Shown: positions 1 through 8,931, counted from the stretch's first letter. The stretch is DNA of 64,000 nucleotides from Erwinia sp. SLM-02 (GCF_037450285.1 NZ_JAQISN010000001.1:1240001-1304000), one strand, 5' to 3'. Made by a program: numbers and translations. Notes: a model not told the origin generated them from the sequence alone.

Positions 1-917
1 CCGGCGGCCTGTGGCGCGGTGGCACCCACAGGGATGGTCCAGGCACGCACTTCCTTCACGCCCGCGGTGAAGTAGGTTTGCAGGTTCAGCAGGGAGTAAC
101 CGGCGCGGATCACGCGGTTCAGGCCCGGCTCTTCAATACCCAGCTCGGCCATGAACTCTTCGCGGTCGCCGTCTTCCAGCTCGGCGATATCAGACTCAAC
201 GGCGGCGCACACCGGAACCACAACGGAACCTTCAGCGGCGGCGATTTCGCGCACTTTATCCAGGTACGGGTTGTTCTCGAAGCCGTCTTCGTTGACGTTG
301 GCGATGTACATGGTTGGTTTGAGGGTCAGGAAGCTCAGGTAGCGGATAGCCGCTTTGTCTTCTTCACTCAGGTTCAACGCGCGCAGCATTCCAGCGTTTT
401 CCAAGTGCGGCAGGCATTTTTCCAGCGCGGCCTGTTCGGCTTTGGCGTCTTTGTCGCCGCCTTTGGCTTTCTTCTGCACGCGCTGCAGGGCGCGTTCGCA
501 GGTATCAAGGTCGGAAAGCGCCAGCTCGGTGTTGATGGTTTCGATATCGTCTGCCGGATCGACCTTGTTATTCACGTGAATAATGTTGTCGTTCTCAAAG
601 CAGCGCACCACGTGGCCAATCGCTTCGGTTTCACGGATGTTGGTGAGGAACTGGTTACCCAGGCCTTCGCCTTTTGACGCGCCCTTAACCAGGCCCGCGA
701 TATCCACGAATTCCATGGTGGTCGGCAGAATGCGCTGCGGCTTAACGATTTCGGCCAGCTGATCCAGACGTGAGTCAGGCATTGGCACTACGCCGGTATT
801 CGGCTCAATGGTACAGAACGGGAAGTTAGCTGCTTCGATGCCCGCTTTAGTTAACGCATTGAACAGGGTGGATTTCCCGACGTTTGGCAGGCCCACAATA
901 CCGCATTTGAATCCCAT
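1..917 (-). CDS. ychF: Redox/ribosome-binding ATPase YchF (3' end cut by window)
   Basis: Obg-like P-loop ATPase of the TRAFAC class that binds ribosomes and favours ATP over GTP. The translation from the minus-strand ATG at 915-917 begins MGFKCGIVGLPNVGKSTLF, giving a G1 motif GLPNVGKS at about residues 8-15 and a G3-type DIAGL at about 69-73. Coiled-coil material (VQKKAKGGDKDAKAEQAALEK) lies near residues 145-165. About 305 codons are present; the family is about 363 residues, so the TGS-like C-terminus lies outside the window. In E. coli ychF follows pth in one operon. Here a transporter on the opposite strand separates them, so ychF probably needs its own promoter. Confidence 0.97.
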   Translation of the reverse strand, partial: MGFKCGIVGLPNVGKSTLFNALTKAGIEAANFPFCTIEPNTGVVPMPDSRLDQLAEIVKPQRILPTTMEFVDIAGLVKGASKGEGLGNQFLTNIRETEAIGHVVRCFENDNIIHVNNKVDPADDIETINTELALSDLDTCERALQRVQKKAKGGDKDAKAEQAALEKCLPHLENAGMLRALNLSEEDKAAIRYLSFLTLKPTMYIANVNEDGFENNPYLDKVREIAAAEGSVVVPVCAAVESDIAELEDGDREEFMAELGIEEPGLNRVIRAGYSLLNLQTYFTAGVKEVRAWTIPVGATAPQAA

Positions 918-1283
918 GTTTGAATCACCTTAATAGCTTGATAATCAAGGTATTGTTAAATACCTCAATGTTGTCACAGACAGTGTCTTAAAAGTTTCCG
1001 CGCATTATACACGTAAATCCGGCGGCGATGGCGTTGATTTGTCGCGCCGCGGGCAGGTTTCCCTTGAGATCGCCCTCACAATTTTCCATACTGACACATC
1101 TTTACCCTTATCGGAGAACCGCGCAGATGCATCGCTTCCTGCTTACGCCACCCTGAGAATGCTCCCTTCTGCGCAACAGATCCGTTGCCTTCACTCGTCG
1201 TTTGAACGAGCCTGCTGTGCCCGCTGATGTTCTGAAAAGCGCGGTGCAGAACGTCTGCGTGTAAAAAAATAACTGGAAATAAC
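918..1283. other. Divergent intergenic region ychF / SulP gene
   Basis: About 366 bp with no credible gene. It must hold promoters for both divergent genes. Apart from the TATAAT candidate for ychF no other clear signal was recognised. Short open frames here lack ribosome-binding sites and family resemblance. Confidence 0.6.
1004..1009 (-). promoter_or_regulatory. Candidate -10 element for ychF
   Basis: The minus strand reads TATAAT here, about 87 bp upstream of the ychF start. No convincing -35 hexamer was found at 16-18 bp, so this is a suggestion based on a perfect -10 and on the gene having no co-directional neighbour upstream. Confidence 0.4.
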
Positions 1284-2765
1284 ATGTTTAACCTGAGCAA
1301 TTTCAGGGCGAGAGACGTCAAAAACGACGTCCTGGCCGGTGCTGTCGTCTCGGTGGCGCTGATCCCGGAAGCGACCGCCTTTTCCCTGCTGGCCGGGCTG
1401 TCGCCGACTATCGGCCTGCATACCGCTTTTATCCTCGGCATTATTACCGCGTTCTTCGGCGGAAAGCCGGGGATGATCTCCGGTGCGGCCGGATCGATAG
1501 TGGTGGTGCTGATTAGCCTGATTACCCAGCACGGCTACGAGTATGTGCTGGTGGCCAGCATTCTCGCCGGGCTGATCCAGCTGGCGATCGGTGTGCTGAA
1601 GCTGGGCAAGTTTATTCGTCTGGTGCCGCAGCCGGCGATTTACGGCTTTGTTAACGGCCTGGCGATAGTGATTATGCTGGCGCAGTTCCCGATGATTAAA
1701 GGGCAGGGGCCGATGATGTATGCGCTGGTTGCCCTGGCGATGCTGATTGTCTGGCTGTTCCCGAAAGTGACCAAAATCATCCCCGGTTCGCTGGCGGCGC
1801 TGATCGTGATTAGCGCAATTGCGATTGGTTTTGGTCTGGATACCAAACGCGTTGGCGACCTGGCGGATATCTCCGGCACGCTGCCGATGTTCCATCTGCC
1901 GCAGGTGCCGGTGAGCTGGGAAACGCTGAAAATCGTTCTGCCGTACTCGGTGGTGATTGCGCTGGTCGGGCTGATTGAGTCGCTGCTGACGCTGTCGGTG
2001 CTGGATGAGATGGGCAGTAAAAAAGGTGCCGGCAACCAGGAGTGCGTGGCGCAGGGCATCGGTAATACCCTGTGCGGCTTCTTCGGCAGCTTCGCGGGCT
2101 GTGCGATGATCGGCCAGTCGATTATCAACTTCACCTCCGGCGGTCGCGGGCGTATTTCAAACCTGGTCGGTGCGGTGCTGCTGATCCTGTTTGTCGTCAG
2201 CCTGTCTCAGTACATTGCGCTGCTGCCGGTGGCGGCGCTGGCCGGGATTATGTTCGTGGTGTGCATCAATACGTTTGAATGGAGCTCCATCAAGCGCCTG
2301 AAGCGGATGCCGAAAGCCGATGCGGTGATTATGATTGCGGTAACGCTGGTGACGATTTTCACCGATCTGGCGATGGCGGTGATCTGCGGGGTGATTATCT
2401 CCGCGCTGGTCTTTGCCTGGCAGCATGCGCGCATCACTATCGTCTCGCAGGAGCGCGAAGAAGGGCAGAAAACCTATCGTCTGGAGGGGCCGCTGTTCTT
2501 CGGTTCCACCACCAGTTTCCAGGAGCTGTTCGATCCGCAGCAGGACCCGGAGCAGGTAGTTATCGACTTCGCGCGCACCCGGGTAATGGATTCCAGCGGC
2601 GTGGAGGCGATTGATAAGCTGACCGCGCGCTACCTGGAAGCGGGTAAAACCCTGCGCCTGCGCCATCTCAGCGAGGACTGCATCAGCCTGCTGAAAAAGG
2701 CCGGTCCGTACTGCACGCATGAACTGGACGACCCGGACTACAAGGTCGCCAGCAACGACGCCTGA
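1284..2765 (+). CDS. SulP-family inorganic anion transporter with C-terminal STAS domain
   Basis: A 493-residue integral inner-membrane protein of the SLC26/SulP superfamily, likely a sulfate, bicarbonate or other anion transporter. Residues about 1-400 are strongly hydrophobic with repeated membrane segments, including the early SulP region VALIPEATAFSLLAGLSPTI. The last about 90 residues are a cytoplasmic STAS domain with MDSSGVEAID at about 435-444. The sequence does not resemble E. coli DauA in detail (DauA is about 559 residues and has a different N-terminus); it looks closer to the shorter YbaR-like SulP proteins, so no symbol is given. It is the only plus-strand gene between ychF and pth and ends against pth in a convergent arrangement. 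The substrate cannot be read from sequence. Confidence 0.9.
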   Translation: MFNLSNFRARDVKNDVLAGAVVSVALIPEATAFSLLAGLSPTIGLHTAFILGIITAFFGGKPGMISGAAGSIVVVLISLITQHGYEYVLVASILAGLIQLAIGVLKLGKFIRLVPQPAIYGFVNGLAIVIMLAQFPMIKGQGPMMYALVALAMLIVWLFPKVTKIIPGSLAALIVISAIAIGFGLDTKRVGDLADISGTLPMFHLPQVPVSWETLKIVLPYSVVIALVGLIESLLTLSVLDEMGSKKGAGNQECVAQGIGNTLCGFFGSFAGCAMIGQSIINFTSGGRGRISNLVGAVLLILFVVSLSQYIALLPVAALAGIMFVVCINTFEWSSIKRLKRMPKADAVIMIAVTLVTIFTDLAMAVICGVIISALVFAWQHARITIVSQEREEGQKTYRLEGPLFFGSTTSFQELFDPQQDPEQVVIDFARTRVMDSSGVEAIDKLTARYLEAGKTLRLRHLSEDCISLLKKAGPYCTHELDDPDYKVASNDA

Positions 2766-2772
2766 CCGGTAA

Positions 2773-2802
2773 GGAAGCAGGCCCGATGCCGGGCCTGCTT
2801 CC
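2773..2802. terminator. Strong hairpin between convergent SulP gene and pth
   Basis: A perfect 13-bp stem (GGAAGCAGGCCCG pairing with CGGGCCTGCTTCC) with a short loop sits just after the SulP stop and just before the pth stop. The U-tract is poor on both sides, so termination may be weak, but the position suits a bidirectional terminator. Confidence 0.6.
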
Positions 2803-2803
2803 A

Positions 2804-3391
2804 TCAGCCCGCCTTGTAGCTGTGCAGGCGGTTCATCGCCTTAAGCTTATCTTCCTTCAGCCACACTTCGGTGCAGCGCACCGCTTCGTCAATCGCGTTA
2901 TCAATCAGCGGCTGCTCGGAGGCCATCGGTTTACCCAGCACGAATCCCACCACTTTGTTGCGATCGCCCGGATGGCCGATGCCGATGCGCAGGCGGTGGA
3001 AGTTCACGTTATTGCCCAGCTTGCTGATGATATCTTTCAGGCCGTTATGGCCGCCGTGGCCGCCGCCCTGTTTGAATTTTGCCACACCGGGCGGCAGGTC
3101 CAGCTCGTCGTGCGCCACCAGGATCTCTTCCGGGGCGATGCGGTAAAAGGTCGCCATTGCCGCCACCGCTTTGCCGCTGAGGTTCATAAAGGTGGTCGGC
3201 ACCAGCAGGCGCACATCTTCACCGCCGATATTCAGCCGCGCGGTGTAGCCGTAAAATTTACTTTCTTCCTTTAGCGACTGATTGTGACGTTCAGCCAGCA
3301 AATCAACATACCAGGCTCCGGCATTATGGCGCGTAGCGGCGTATTCAGCGCCGGGATTGGCAAGGCCAACAATCAGTTTGATGCTGCTCAC
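2804..3391 (-). CDS. pth: Peptidyl-tRNA hydrolase
   Basis: Cleaves the ester bond of peptidyl-tRNAs that drop off ribosomes, recycling tRNA; cytoplasmic and essential in enterics. The 195-residue length matches the family. Active-site motifs are visible: RHNAG with catalytic His22, FMNLSG with Asn70, and AHDELDLPPG with Asp95. The GGHGGHNGLK segment typical of Pth is also present. In E. coli it is followed by ychF in the same direction; here a transporter on the opposite strand intervenes, so pth ends at a convergent junction. Confidence 0.98.
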   Translation of the reverse strand: MSSIKLIVGLANPGAEYAATRHNAGAWYVDLLAERHNQSLKEESKFYGYTARLNIGGEDVRLLVPTTFMNLSGKAVAAMATFYRIAPEEILVAHDELDLPPGVAKFKQGGGHGGHNGLKDIISKLGNNVNFHRLRIGIGHPGDRNKVVGFVLGKPMASEQPLIDNAIDEAVRCTEVWLKEDKLKAMNRLHSYKAG

Positions 3392-3662
3392 GGTGTAGTT
3401 TCCTGAAGCGTACGGATAAAGGCGGCTAGTTTACTCAAGCAGGAGAGATAACTCAAAGATCGCGCCAGAGTCGGTGCGCAGGACGGATAGTTATGCAGCG
3501 TGATAATACATTTTCTATACAAATTCAGGCGATTACATGTAAAGAACTGTCAGAGATTTAGCTATAAATGTGATCGCGCCCGCAACGATAGCGCAGACGA
3601 TTTCCTACACTGTAGACATCCGGCAATGGAGTTTGCCCTGTTTAACCGTCTGGAGGTGCGTA

Positions 3663-3938
3663 ATGAAACGTAAACATACACATGTCATGGGCAATGCCCT
3701 GATGGTGCTGGGGCTGGTGGTGATGATTTTCGGGGTCGGTTACTCGGTGCTGAATCAGATGCCGCAGCTGCAGTTACCGCAGTTTATGGTGCATGGGGCG
3801 ATTTTCAGTATCTTCATCGGTGCGCTGCTGTGGCTGGTGGGTGCACGCGTGAGCGGCCGGGAAAAAATCGCCGACCGCTATTACTGGGTGCGCCACTGCG
3901 GTGATAAACGCTGCCGTCAGGGCAATCGCCAGCACTGA
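3663..3938 (+). CDS. ychH: Stress-induced inner-membrane protein YchH
   Basis: A 91-residue protein with two membrane segments (about residues 8-28 and 42-62) and a basic C-terminal tail ending RCRQGNRQH. The E. coli homologue is a small stress-responsive membrane protein beside pth. The ATG at 3663 is preceded by a TGGAGG ribosome-binding site; an upstream in-frame start at 3570 would add a sequence unlike the family. It is divergent from pth across about 270 bp, as in E. coli. Confidence 0.93.
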   Translation: MKRKHTHVMGNALMVLGLVVMIFGVGYSVLNQMPQLQLPQFMVHGAIFSIFIGALLWLVGARVSGREKIADRYYWVRHCGDKRCRQGNRQH

Positions 3939-3982
3939 AACGAAGCCAACGGCTGGTGCCTGAGAAACGCATTGCGTCTTTG

Positions 3983-4015
3983 ATGCCCGCCTGCGCGGGC
4001 ATGATGCTTTATCAG
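3983..4015 (+). terminator. Hairpin after ychH
   Basis: ATGCCCGC pairs with GCGGGCAT around a CTGC loop, followed by a weakly T-rich stretch. It lies in the about 100-bp gap between the convergent ychH and diguanylate cyclase genes and could serve either. Confidence 0.5.
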
Positions 4016-4036
4016 GAAGCCGATCCCATCAGGCCG

Positions 4037-5206
4037 CTAACCGGCAGCGGGCAGGGCCTGTAACTGCTGTTCGTCAGGCCGGAAGATTTTTATCTGGTTA
4101 CGGCCGGCCGCTTTCGCCTGATACAGGGCATCATCCGCCGCCGCCAGCAGCGAATCCACCAGCAGGGGGCCGCCGGCGCTGCTGGCCACGCCAATACTGA
4201 CGCTGTAATGCACCTGCTGCGGCCTTGACGCCTCTATCGTCTGGCGGATGCGCTCGGCGGTTTCCATACCCACATTCTCATTACACAGCACGATAGCGGC
4301 AAATTCCTCACCCCCCAGCCGCGCAAAGAAACTGTCGGTGGGCAGTTCAGTACACACCTTGTGGCAGAAATCGATTAGCACCTGATCGCCGTGGTAATGG
4401 CCAAAACGGTCGTTGATGCTTTTAAAGTGGTCAAGGTCAAACAGCATGACGGTAACTTCCCGTGCTGCGCCGGCAGGGTGCGCCAGCTGGTCGGCCTTCT
4501 CAAACAGCGCGCGGCGGTTCCACACTCCGGTCAGCGGATCCAGCAGCGAAGCCTGTTTATATTTTATCTGCGTGCGCTCGTTGACCATCGCCATCAGGGT
4601 AAAACTCATCCCGATGACGATGAGTATCGATTCCAGGATCACATAAACCGAGAAGGTCGAGCCGCCGATCGCCCCGTACAGCGGGCTGGGAATTCCGCCG
4701 TCAAGCACCGCCCGCACCACGCTGAACAGCAGGTGAATCCACAGCAGCAGCCGGGCGGGCCAGAAGGTGACGGGCAGCATTGCGCGGGCGCGGTGCAGTT
4801 CGCGGATCATGGCGGCGGTGTAGACGATGCACAGCAGGCAGGAAACCAGGATCCGGTTATGCATCGAGTTCCAGAACCACGGGAACAGGCACAGCACGCC
4901 CCACAGCACCATGCCCAGCGTCCAGTCCCAGCCGCATCGTGCGCCGCGAAACGCACGGAACGCGCTGAGCAACAGTCCGTAGGCCAGCAGCACGCAGATA
5001 TTTCCCACTGCCACGGACCAGAACAGCAGGCCTTCATTGCGAAGGCTGCTTAACCAGACGGCAATAACACTGACAATCAGCGAGATAGAGTTAAATCCCA
5101 ACACTTTATCGTACTGTGCGCCGCTCCAGGCGAAGGCGGTGATAACAATAAGAAACAGCAGTACATACAGCTCGCAGATAAACAGGGTTGCGACGTCTAG
5201 CGCCAT
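4037..5206 (-). CDS. Membrane-anchored diguanylate cyclase (GGEEF)
   Basis: 389 residues: an N-terminal block of about seven hydrophobic segments (about residues 5-205) then a cytoplasmic GGDEF domain. The active-site loop is GGEEF at 298-302 and upstream there are DPLTGVWNRRAL and DHFKSINDRFGHYHGDQVL, so all catalytic elements for making c-di-GMP from two GTP look intact. The allosteric RxxD inhibitory site is absent: the segment before the A-site reads PTDSFFARL. The membrane part probably senses a signal; I do not recognise a named sensor family. The gene stands alone between ychH and an MFS gene, in the place where E. coli has dauA. Confidence 0.92.
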   Translation of the reverse strand: MALDVATLFICELYVLLFLIVITAFAWSGAQYDKVLGFNSISLIVSVIAVWLSSLRNEGLLFWSVAVGNICVLLAYGLLLSAFRAFRGARCGWDWTLGMVLWGVLCLFPWFWNSMHNRILVSCLLCIVYTAAMIRELHRARAMLPVTFWPARLLLWIHLLFSVVRAVLDGGIPSPLYGAIGGSTFSVYVILESILIVIGMSFTLMAMVNERTQIKYKQASLLDPLTGVWNRRALFEKADQLAHPAGAAREVTVMLFDLDHFKSINDRFGHYHGDQVLIDFCHKVCTELPTDSFFARLGGEEFAAIVLCNENVGMETAERIRQTIEASRPQQVHYSVSIGVASSAGGPLLVDSLLAAADDALYQAKAAGRNQIKIFRPDEQQLQALPAAG

Positions 5207-5317
5207 ATAAGAATATTCCGATTAAGTCAATTCGAGCAAAGTAGCATTAATAAATGGTCCTCAAAAGGGGGGGTTATACCAAATTGCTAAAAAAAACTTT
5301 CCGGCTGTGCTGTCCGC

Positions 5318-6775
5318 TTAATTAATCTGCTTACTGCGGGGAACCAGGCACAGCCAGATGACTCCGGCGCAGAGCACGGTCACCGCCAGAAGCACCAGCA
5401 GCAGCTGCTGGAACGCACTTTCCGCCAGCGGCAGCAGTCGCGGATCGACGACGGATCCGGTGGTCAGCGTCGGCAGCGCCTGGGCAGAAATCCCGTGCAA
5501 ATGGGCTTGGTGGGCCAGCAGAAAGGTAAACAGGCTGCTGACGCTGGCCAGCGCCACGCCTTCCCCGGCCACGCGCACGGTGCTGAAGATGCCGGTAGCC
5601 ATCCCCGCCCGCTGCGGCGGCACCACGCTGACCGAGAGATTGTCCATCAGCCCCCAGGGCAGCCCGCTGCCAGTTCCGATCAGCAGCATCGCCAGCAGGG
5701 TAACGAACAGCGAACTCTGCGGTGTGACCAGGCTCAGCAGGCCGATACCCGCTGCGGCCAGCAGCAGACCAGCGCTGCTGACCGTTCCGGGGTGGTAGCG
5801 GCGGGTCAGGCTGACGGCAACCGAAGGAATAATCAGCATCGGCAGCGAGATAGCCAGCATCAGCAGGCCCGTGGTCAGCGCGTCGTAGCCGTAAAAGCCC
5901 ATAAAGCGCAGCGGCAGCAGAACCAGCAGCACCACAAAGCAGTAGCAGGTGGCGACCGGCAGCAGCTGGACGCCGGTAAAGCGCCCGTAGCGGAACAGGC
6001 TGAGGTCCAGCATCGGGAAAGCGGCGCGGCGCTCAATAAAGACAAACAGTATCCCGGCCACCAGGGAGGCCAGCAGCAGCATGCGGGTCAGCGGGGTGCT
6101 ACCGTTGTCCGCCATCTGTAAGAGTCCCCAGGTAAACAGCGTCAGTGCGGTGCTGAAGATGATGATACCGGGCCAGTCCAGCGGCTGCGGCTCGGGGTTG
6201 CGTGATTCGGCCAGATAGCGGGTGCCGCAGAACAGCGCCACCGCACCAAACAGGGCGCAGCAGAGGAATACGCTGTGCCAGCCCGCGACCTGCATCAGCA
6301 ACCCGGCCACGACCGGCCCGGCGGCCAGGCCGACGCCGAAGCTGGTCCCCAGCAGGCTGAAGGCCCGCGCCCGGGCTTCGCCGCTGAAGGTGTTGGCCAT
6401 GGCCGCCGATCCGCCGGCGAGTGCGGCAGCGGCGGCGGCCCCCTGCAGCGCCCGGACGATATCCAGCCAGACGACCGAAGGCAGCCACGGCGTCAGCAGC
6501 GAGAGCAGGGTGAAGACCGTTACGCCAGCGATAAAAAGGCGCTTGCGGCCGTAGCGATCGGCGAGGGACCCGGCCGCCATCAGCAGGCTGCCGAAGCTCA
6601 GGAGGAACGCGTTGGTGATCCAGCTCAGCGCCAGCGGCGATCCGCCGGGGTGCACGGCGATGGCGGGCGTGGTGATGATCCCGGCTGAAAAACTCAGCGG
6701 CAGCATCAGCGCCGCGCTGCAGACGGCGAGTATGCTCCAGCGGTTGCTCTGGGCTTCAAGGGTCAGGGAACTCAT
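5318..6775 (-). CDS. MFS multidrug-type efflux transporter (DHA2-like, ~14 TM)
   Basis: A 485-residue inner-membrane permease with about fourteen hydrophobic segments, the layout of proton-driven DHA2 (EmrB/QacA-type) exporters. The MFS motif A appears as GSLADRYGRKRLF between segments 2 and 3, and a motif-C-like GTSFGVGLAAGPVVAGLL occurs in segment 5. A GGAGA ribosome-binding site precedes the ATG. It is transcribed divergently from a LysR-type regulator across 100 bp, a common pairing for regulated efflux. The substrate is unknown. Confidence 0.9.
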   Translation of the reverse strand: MSSLTLEAQSNRWSILAVCSAALMLPLSFSAGIITTPAIAVHPGGSPLALSWITNAFLLSFGSLLMAAGSLADRYGRKRLFIAGVTVFTLLSLLTPWLPSVVWLDIVRALQGAAAAAALAGGSAAMANTFSGEARARAFSLLGTSFGVGLAAGPVVAGLLMQVAGWHSVFLCCALFGAVALFCGTRYLAESRNPEPQPLDWPGIIIFSTALTLFTWGLLQMADNGSTPLTRMLLLASLVAGILFVFIERRAAFPMLDLSLFRYGRFTGVQLLPVATCYCFVVLLVLLPLRFMGFYGYDALTTGLLMLAISLPMLIIPSVAVSLTRRYHPGTVSSAGLLLAAAGIGLLSLVTPQSSLFVTLLAMLLIGTGSGLPWGLMDNLSVSVVPPQRAGMATGIFSTVRVAGEGVALASVSSLFTFLLAHQAHLHGISAQALPTLTTGSVVDPRLLPLAESAFQQLLLVLLAVTVLCAGVIWLCLVPRSKQIN

Positions 6776-6875
6776 TCTGTATCTCCACTTTCATCAGTCA
6801 AAAAATCAGGATAAATTGGCATGACCCGGTGATAAACACGCCATATGGCCGAAGATAAAGGACAAAAAGTATCGA

Positions 6876-7775
6876 ATGAGCAGCGTGGAAAGCCTCAGCG
6901 GGCTGACGGCATTTGTGAAAGCGGCACAGGCGGGCAGTTTTGCGGCGGCCGCAGAGCGGCTGGGTGTGTCGGCGTCGGCGATTGGTAAAAGCGTGGCGCG
7001 GCTGGAAAGCAGCCTGGGCGTCAGCCTGTTTAACCGCAGTACGCGCAGCCTGAGCCTGACCGAAGAAGGGGCGCTGTTTTATGAGCGCAGTCAGCGCATC
7101 GTGCTGGAGCTGGAGGAAGCCGAGCAGGAGCTTTCACGCCTGATGTCCGCGCCGCGCGGGCGGCTGCGGGTGAGTTTTCCGGCGATCGGCTACCGGCTGC
7201 TGCTGCCTCTGCTGCCCGGTTTCACCTCGCAGTATCCTGATATTGAGCTGGATCTGGATTTTAACGATCGTCTGGTGGATGTGATTGGTGAAGGCTATGA
7301 CGCGGTGCTGCGCAGCGGTGATTTTGCGGATTCGCGGTTAAAGGCGCGGCGTCTTGGCGGCTTTCGTTTTTGTCTGGTCGCCTCCGGCGAGTATTTTTCC
7401 CGCCGGGGACGGCCGCTGCAGCCTGCCGATCTGAGTGAGCACGAGTGCCTGCTGTACCGTTTTTCCGGCAGCGGGCAGCTGCAGCCCTGGCAGTTTGACG
7501 GTGTGGATCCGCGCGAGCTGCCGCTGCAGGGTTCGCTGGTATTTAATAATCTGGAGGCGCAGATTTCGGCCGCCCGACGCGGGCTTGGGCTGATTTTCGT
7601 GCCGGATTTTGCCGTGCAGGAGTATCTGGAGAGCGGGGAGCTGCAAAACGTGCTGGGCGATTTTATCAGCGCCGGGGGGCAGTTTTCGCTGCTGTGGCCG
7701 GGGAACCGGCATCTGTTACCGAAGATGCGGGTGTTTATTGATTATCTGGCGGAGCATATTGGCCTGGATCGGTGA
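6876..7775 (+). CDS. LysR-family transcriptional regulator
   Basis: 299 residues: N-terminal winged helix-turn-helix (about residues 8-66, AAERLGVSASAIGKSVARLE and the FNRSTRSLSLTEEG wing) followed by a periplasmic-binding-like effector domain. It resembles the DhcR/CrgA-type LysR group. Its promoter faces that of the MFS exporter, so it probably controls that gene and itself. The inducer is unknown. Confidence 0.93.
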   Translation: MSSVESLSGLTAFVKAAQAGSFAAAAERLGVSASAIGKSVARLESSLGVSLFNRSTRSLSLTEEGALFYERSQRIVLELEEAEQELSRLMSAPRGRLRVSFPAIGYRLLLPLLPGFTSQYPDIELDLDFNDRLVDVIGEGYDAVLRSGDFADSRLKARRLGGFRFCLVASGEYFSRRGRPLQPADLSEHECLLYRFSGSGQLQPWQFDGVDPRELPLQGSLVFNNLEAQISAARRGLGLIFVPDFAVQEYLESGELQNVLGDFISAGGQFSLLWPGNRHLLPKMRVFIDYLAEHIGLDR

Positions 7776-7785
7776 TTCGGTGCTT

Positions 7786-7817
7786 AGGTGTTTGGGTGTT
7801 TGGGTGTTTGGGTGTTT
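7786..7817 (+). repeat. Tandem octamer (GGGTGTTT)4
   Basis: Four consecutive 8-bp units, the first with one change, starting 11 bp after the LysR stop codon. A short sequence repeat of this type can vary in copy number by slippage; being outside coding sequence it would not cause frame switching. Confidence 0.9.
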
Positions 7818-7840
7818 TCTGCAACTAAGGAGTTTATGCT

Positions 7841-8035
7841 GACCGGCGGGTCCATCGGCTGGGCTGGTCCTCGCGCCGCTTCGCGGTGCCTTCACTTCGT
7901 GCGTCAGCCGGTCGGACCGCCAGAGACGCGCCGTCCCTGGCCCGGCTCTGGCTTTCACCTGCGTCCTGCAGGTGAATCCTGGCTTCCTTACTGCGTTTAG
8001 CGCTGCGGATGGCCCAGCCGCCGGACCCGCCAGTC
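7841..8035 (+). repeat. Structured intergenic repeat, copy A (+)
   Basis: 195 bp closed by 24-bp arms (7841-7864 and 8012-8035, 21/24 complementary). Contains the conserved GGTCCTCGCGCCGC block, a GTCGGACCG block, a 14-bp hairpin with loop GTCCCT, a perfect 9-bp hairpin TTCACCTGC/GCAGGTGAA with loop GTCCT, then TCCTGGC and TAGCGCTGCGGAT. First of a 303-bp tandem repeat with copy B. Confidence 0.9.
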
Positions 8036-8143
8036 TGCTTTTTAACTCTGTGTTGGCTGCGAGAAAATAACGACGTTTATTCTGACAGGCCGAGTCGATG
8101 GTTAGATTCGAAATGCGGTGGTGTTAACGGCGGTGTTTACGCT

Positions 8144-8338
8144 GACTGGCGGGTCCATCGGCTGGGCGGGTCCTCGCGCCGCGTTGCGGTACCTTCACTT
8201 CGTGCGTCAGCCGGTCGGACCGCCAGAGACGCGCCGTCCCTGGCCCGGCTCTGGCTTTCACCTGCGTCCTGCAGGTGAATCCTGGCTTCCTTACTGCGTT
8301 TAGCGCTGCGGATTGCCCATCCGATGGACCCGCCGGTC
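8144..8338 (+). repeat. Structured intergenic repeat, copy B (+)
   Basis: 195 bp, a tandem near-duplicate of copy A offset by 303 bp and including about 85 bp of downstream flank. Arms 8144-8167 and 8315-8338 match 22/24. A truncated further left arm begins near 8468, so the array once extended or was interrupted. Confidence 0.9.
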
Positions 8339-8709
8339 TGCTTTTAAACTCTGCGTAGGTTGCGAGAAAATTCCGACGTTTATTCCGACTGGCCGAGTCG
8401 ATGGTTAGATTCGAAATGTGGTGATGCTTCGAACTGCGGTGATGCTTCGAACTGCGGTGTTTACGCTGACTGGTGGGTTCGGCGGCTTATTTAATCTGAT
8501 GTTGCCTGTAAAAACCGGAATACATGAAAACAGGTTCTGTCACGAAGCATACTTTTGCGTAAGATCCAGAATGCATTGATTCAATGGCGTTATTTTATTG
8601 AGTAATTTCTAAATAGATGAGCCATTAAAAAAAACTGGCTATCAATACCTGCATAGTTCACAAGGTCTTTGATCCGTTATCAATCAAAAGCGACATCAAT
8701 AAGTTAAGA

Positions 8710-8908
8710 GGGCCGGTCTGCGCCACTGCCGGGTAATCCGCAGCGCTGAGGTGGAGGCTGCTGGCCAGGAGACGCCAACATGGACGTTGGCGTCAGGTGA
8801 AGCTGGTGCATGGATGCACCATCTTCACCGGTCCGACAGGCCAACTGCCGAAACCGAAGGAACCGCGAAGCGGCGCGAGGACCGCCCGGCAGTGGCGCAG
8901 ACCGGCCC
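8710..8908 (-). repeat. Structured intergenic repeat, copy C (-)
   Basis: 199 bp in reverse orientation. The closing arms (8710-8733 and 8885-8908) are a perfect 24-bp inverted repeat. Read on the minus strand it has the same order: GGTCCTCGCGCCGC block, long hairpin with loop ATCCAT, 9-bp hairpin GACGCCAAC/GTTGGCGTC with loop GTCCAT, then CAGCGCTGCGGAT. Confidence 0.92.
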
Positions 8909-8931
8909 ACAAGCGCGAATTGCCCAGCTAT

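Noticed and set aside
78..677. 199-codon plus-strand frame at the window start
   Set aside because: Antisense to ychF, which continues unbroken through the same bases with P-loop motifs.
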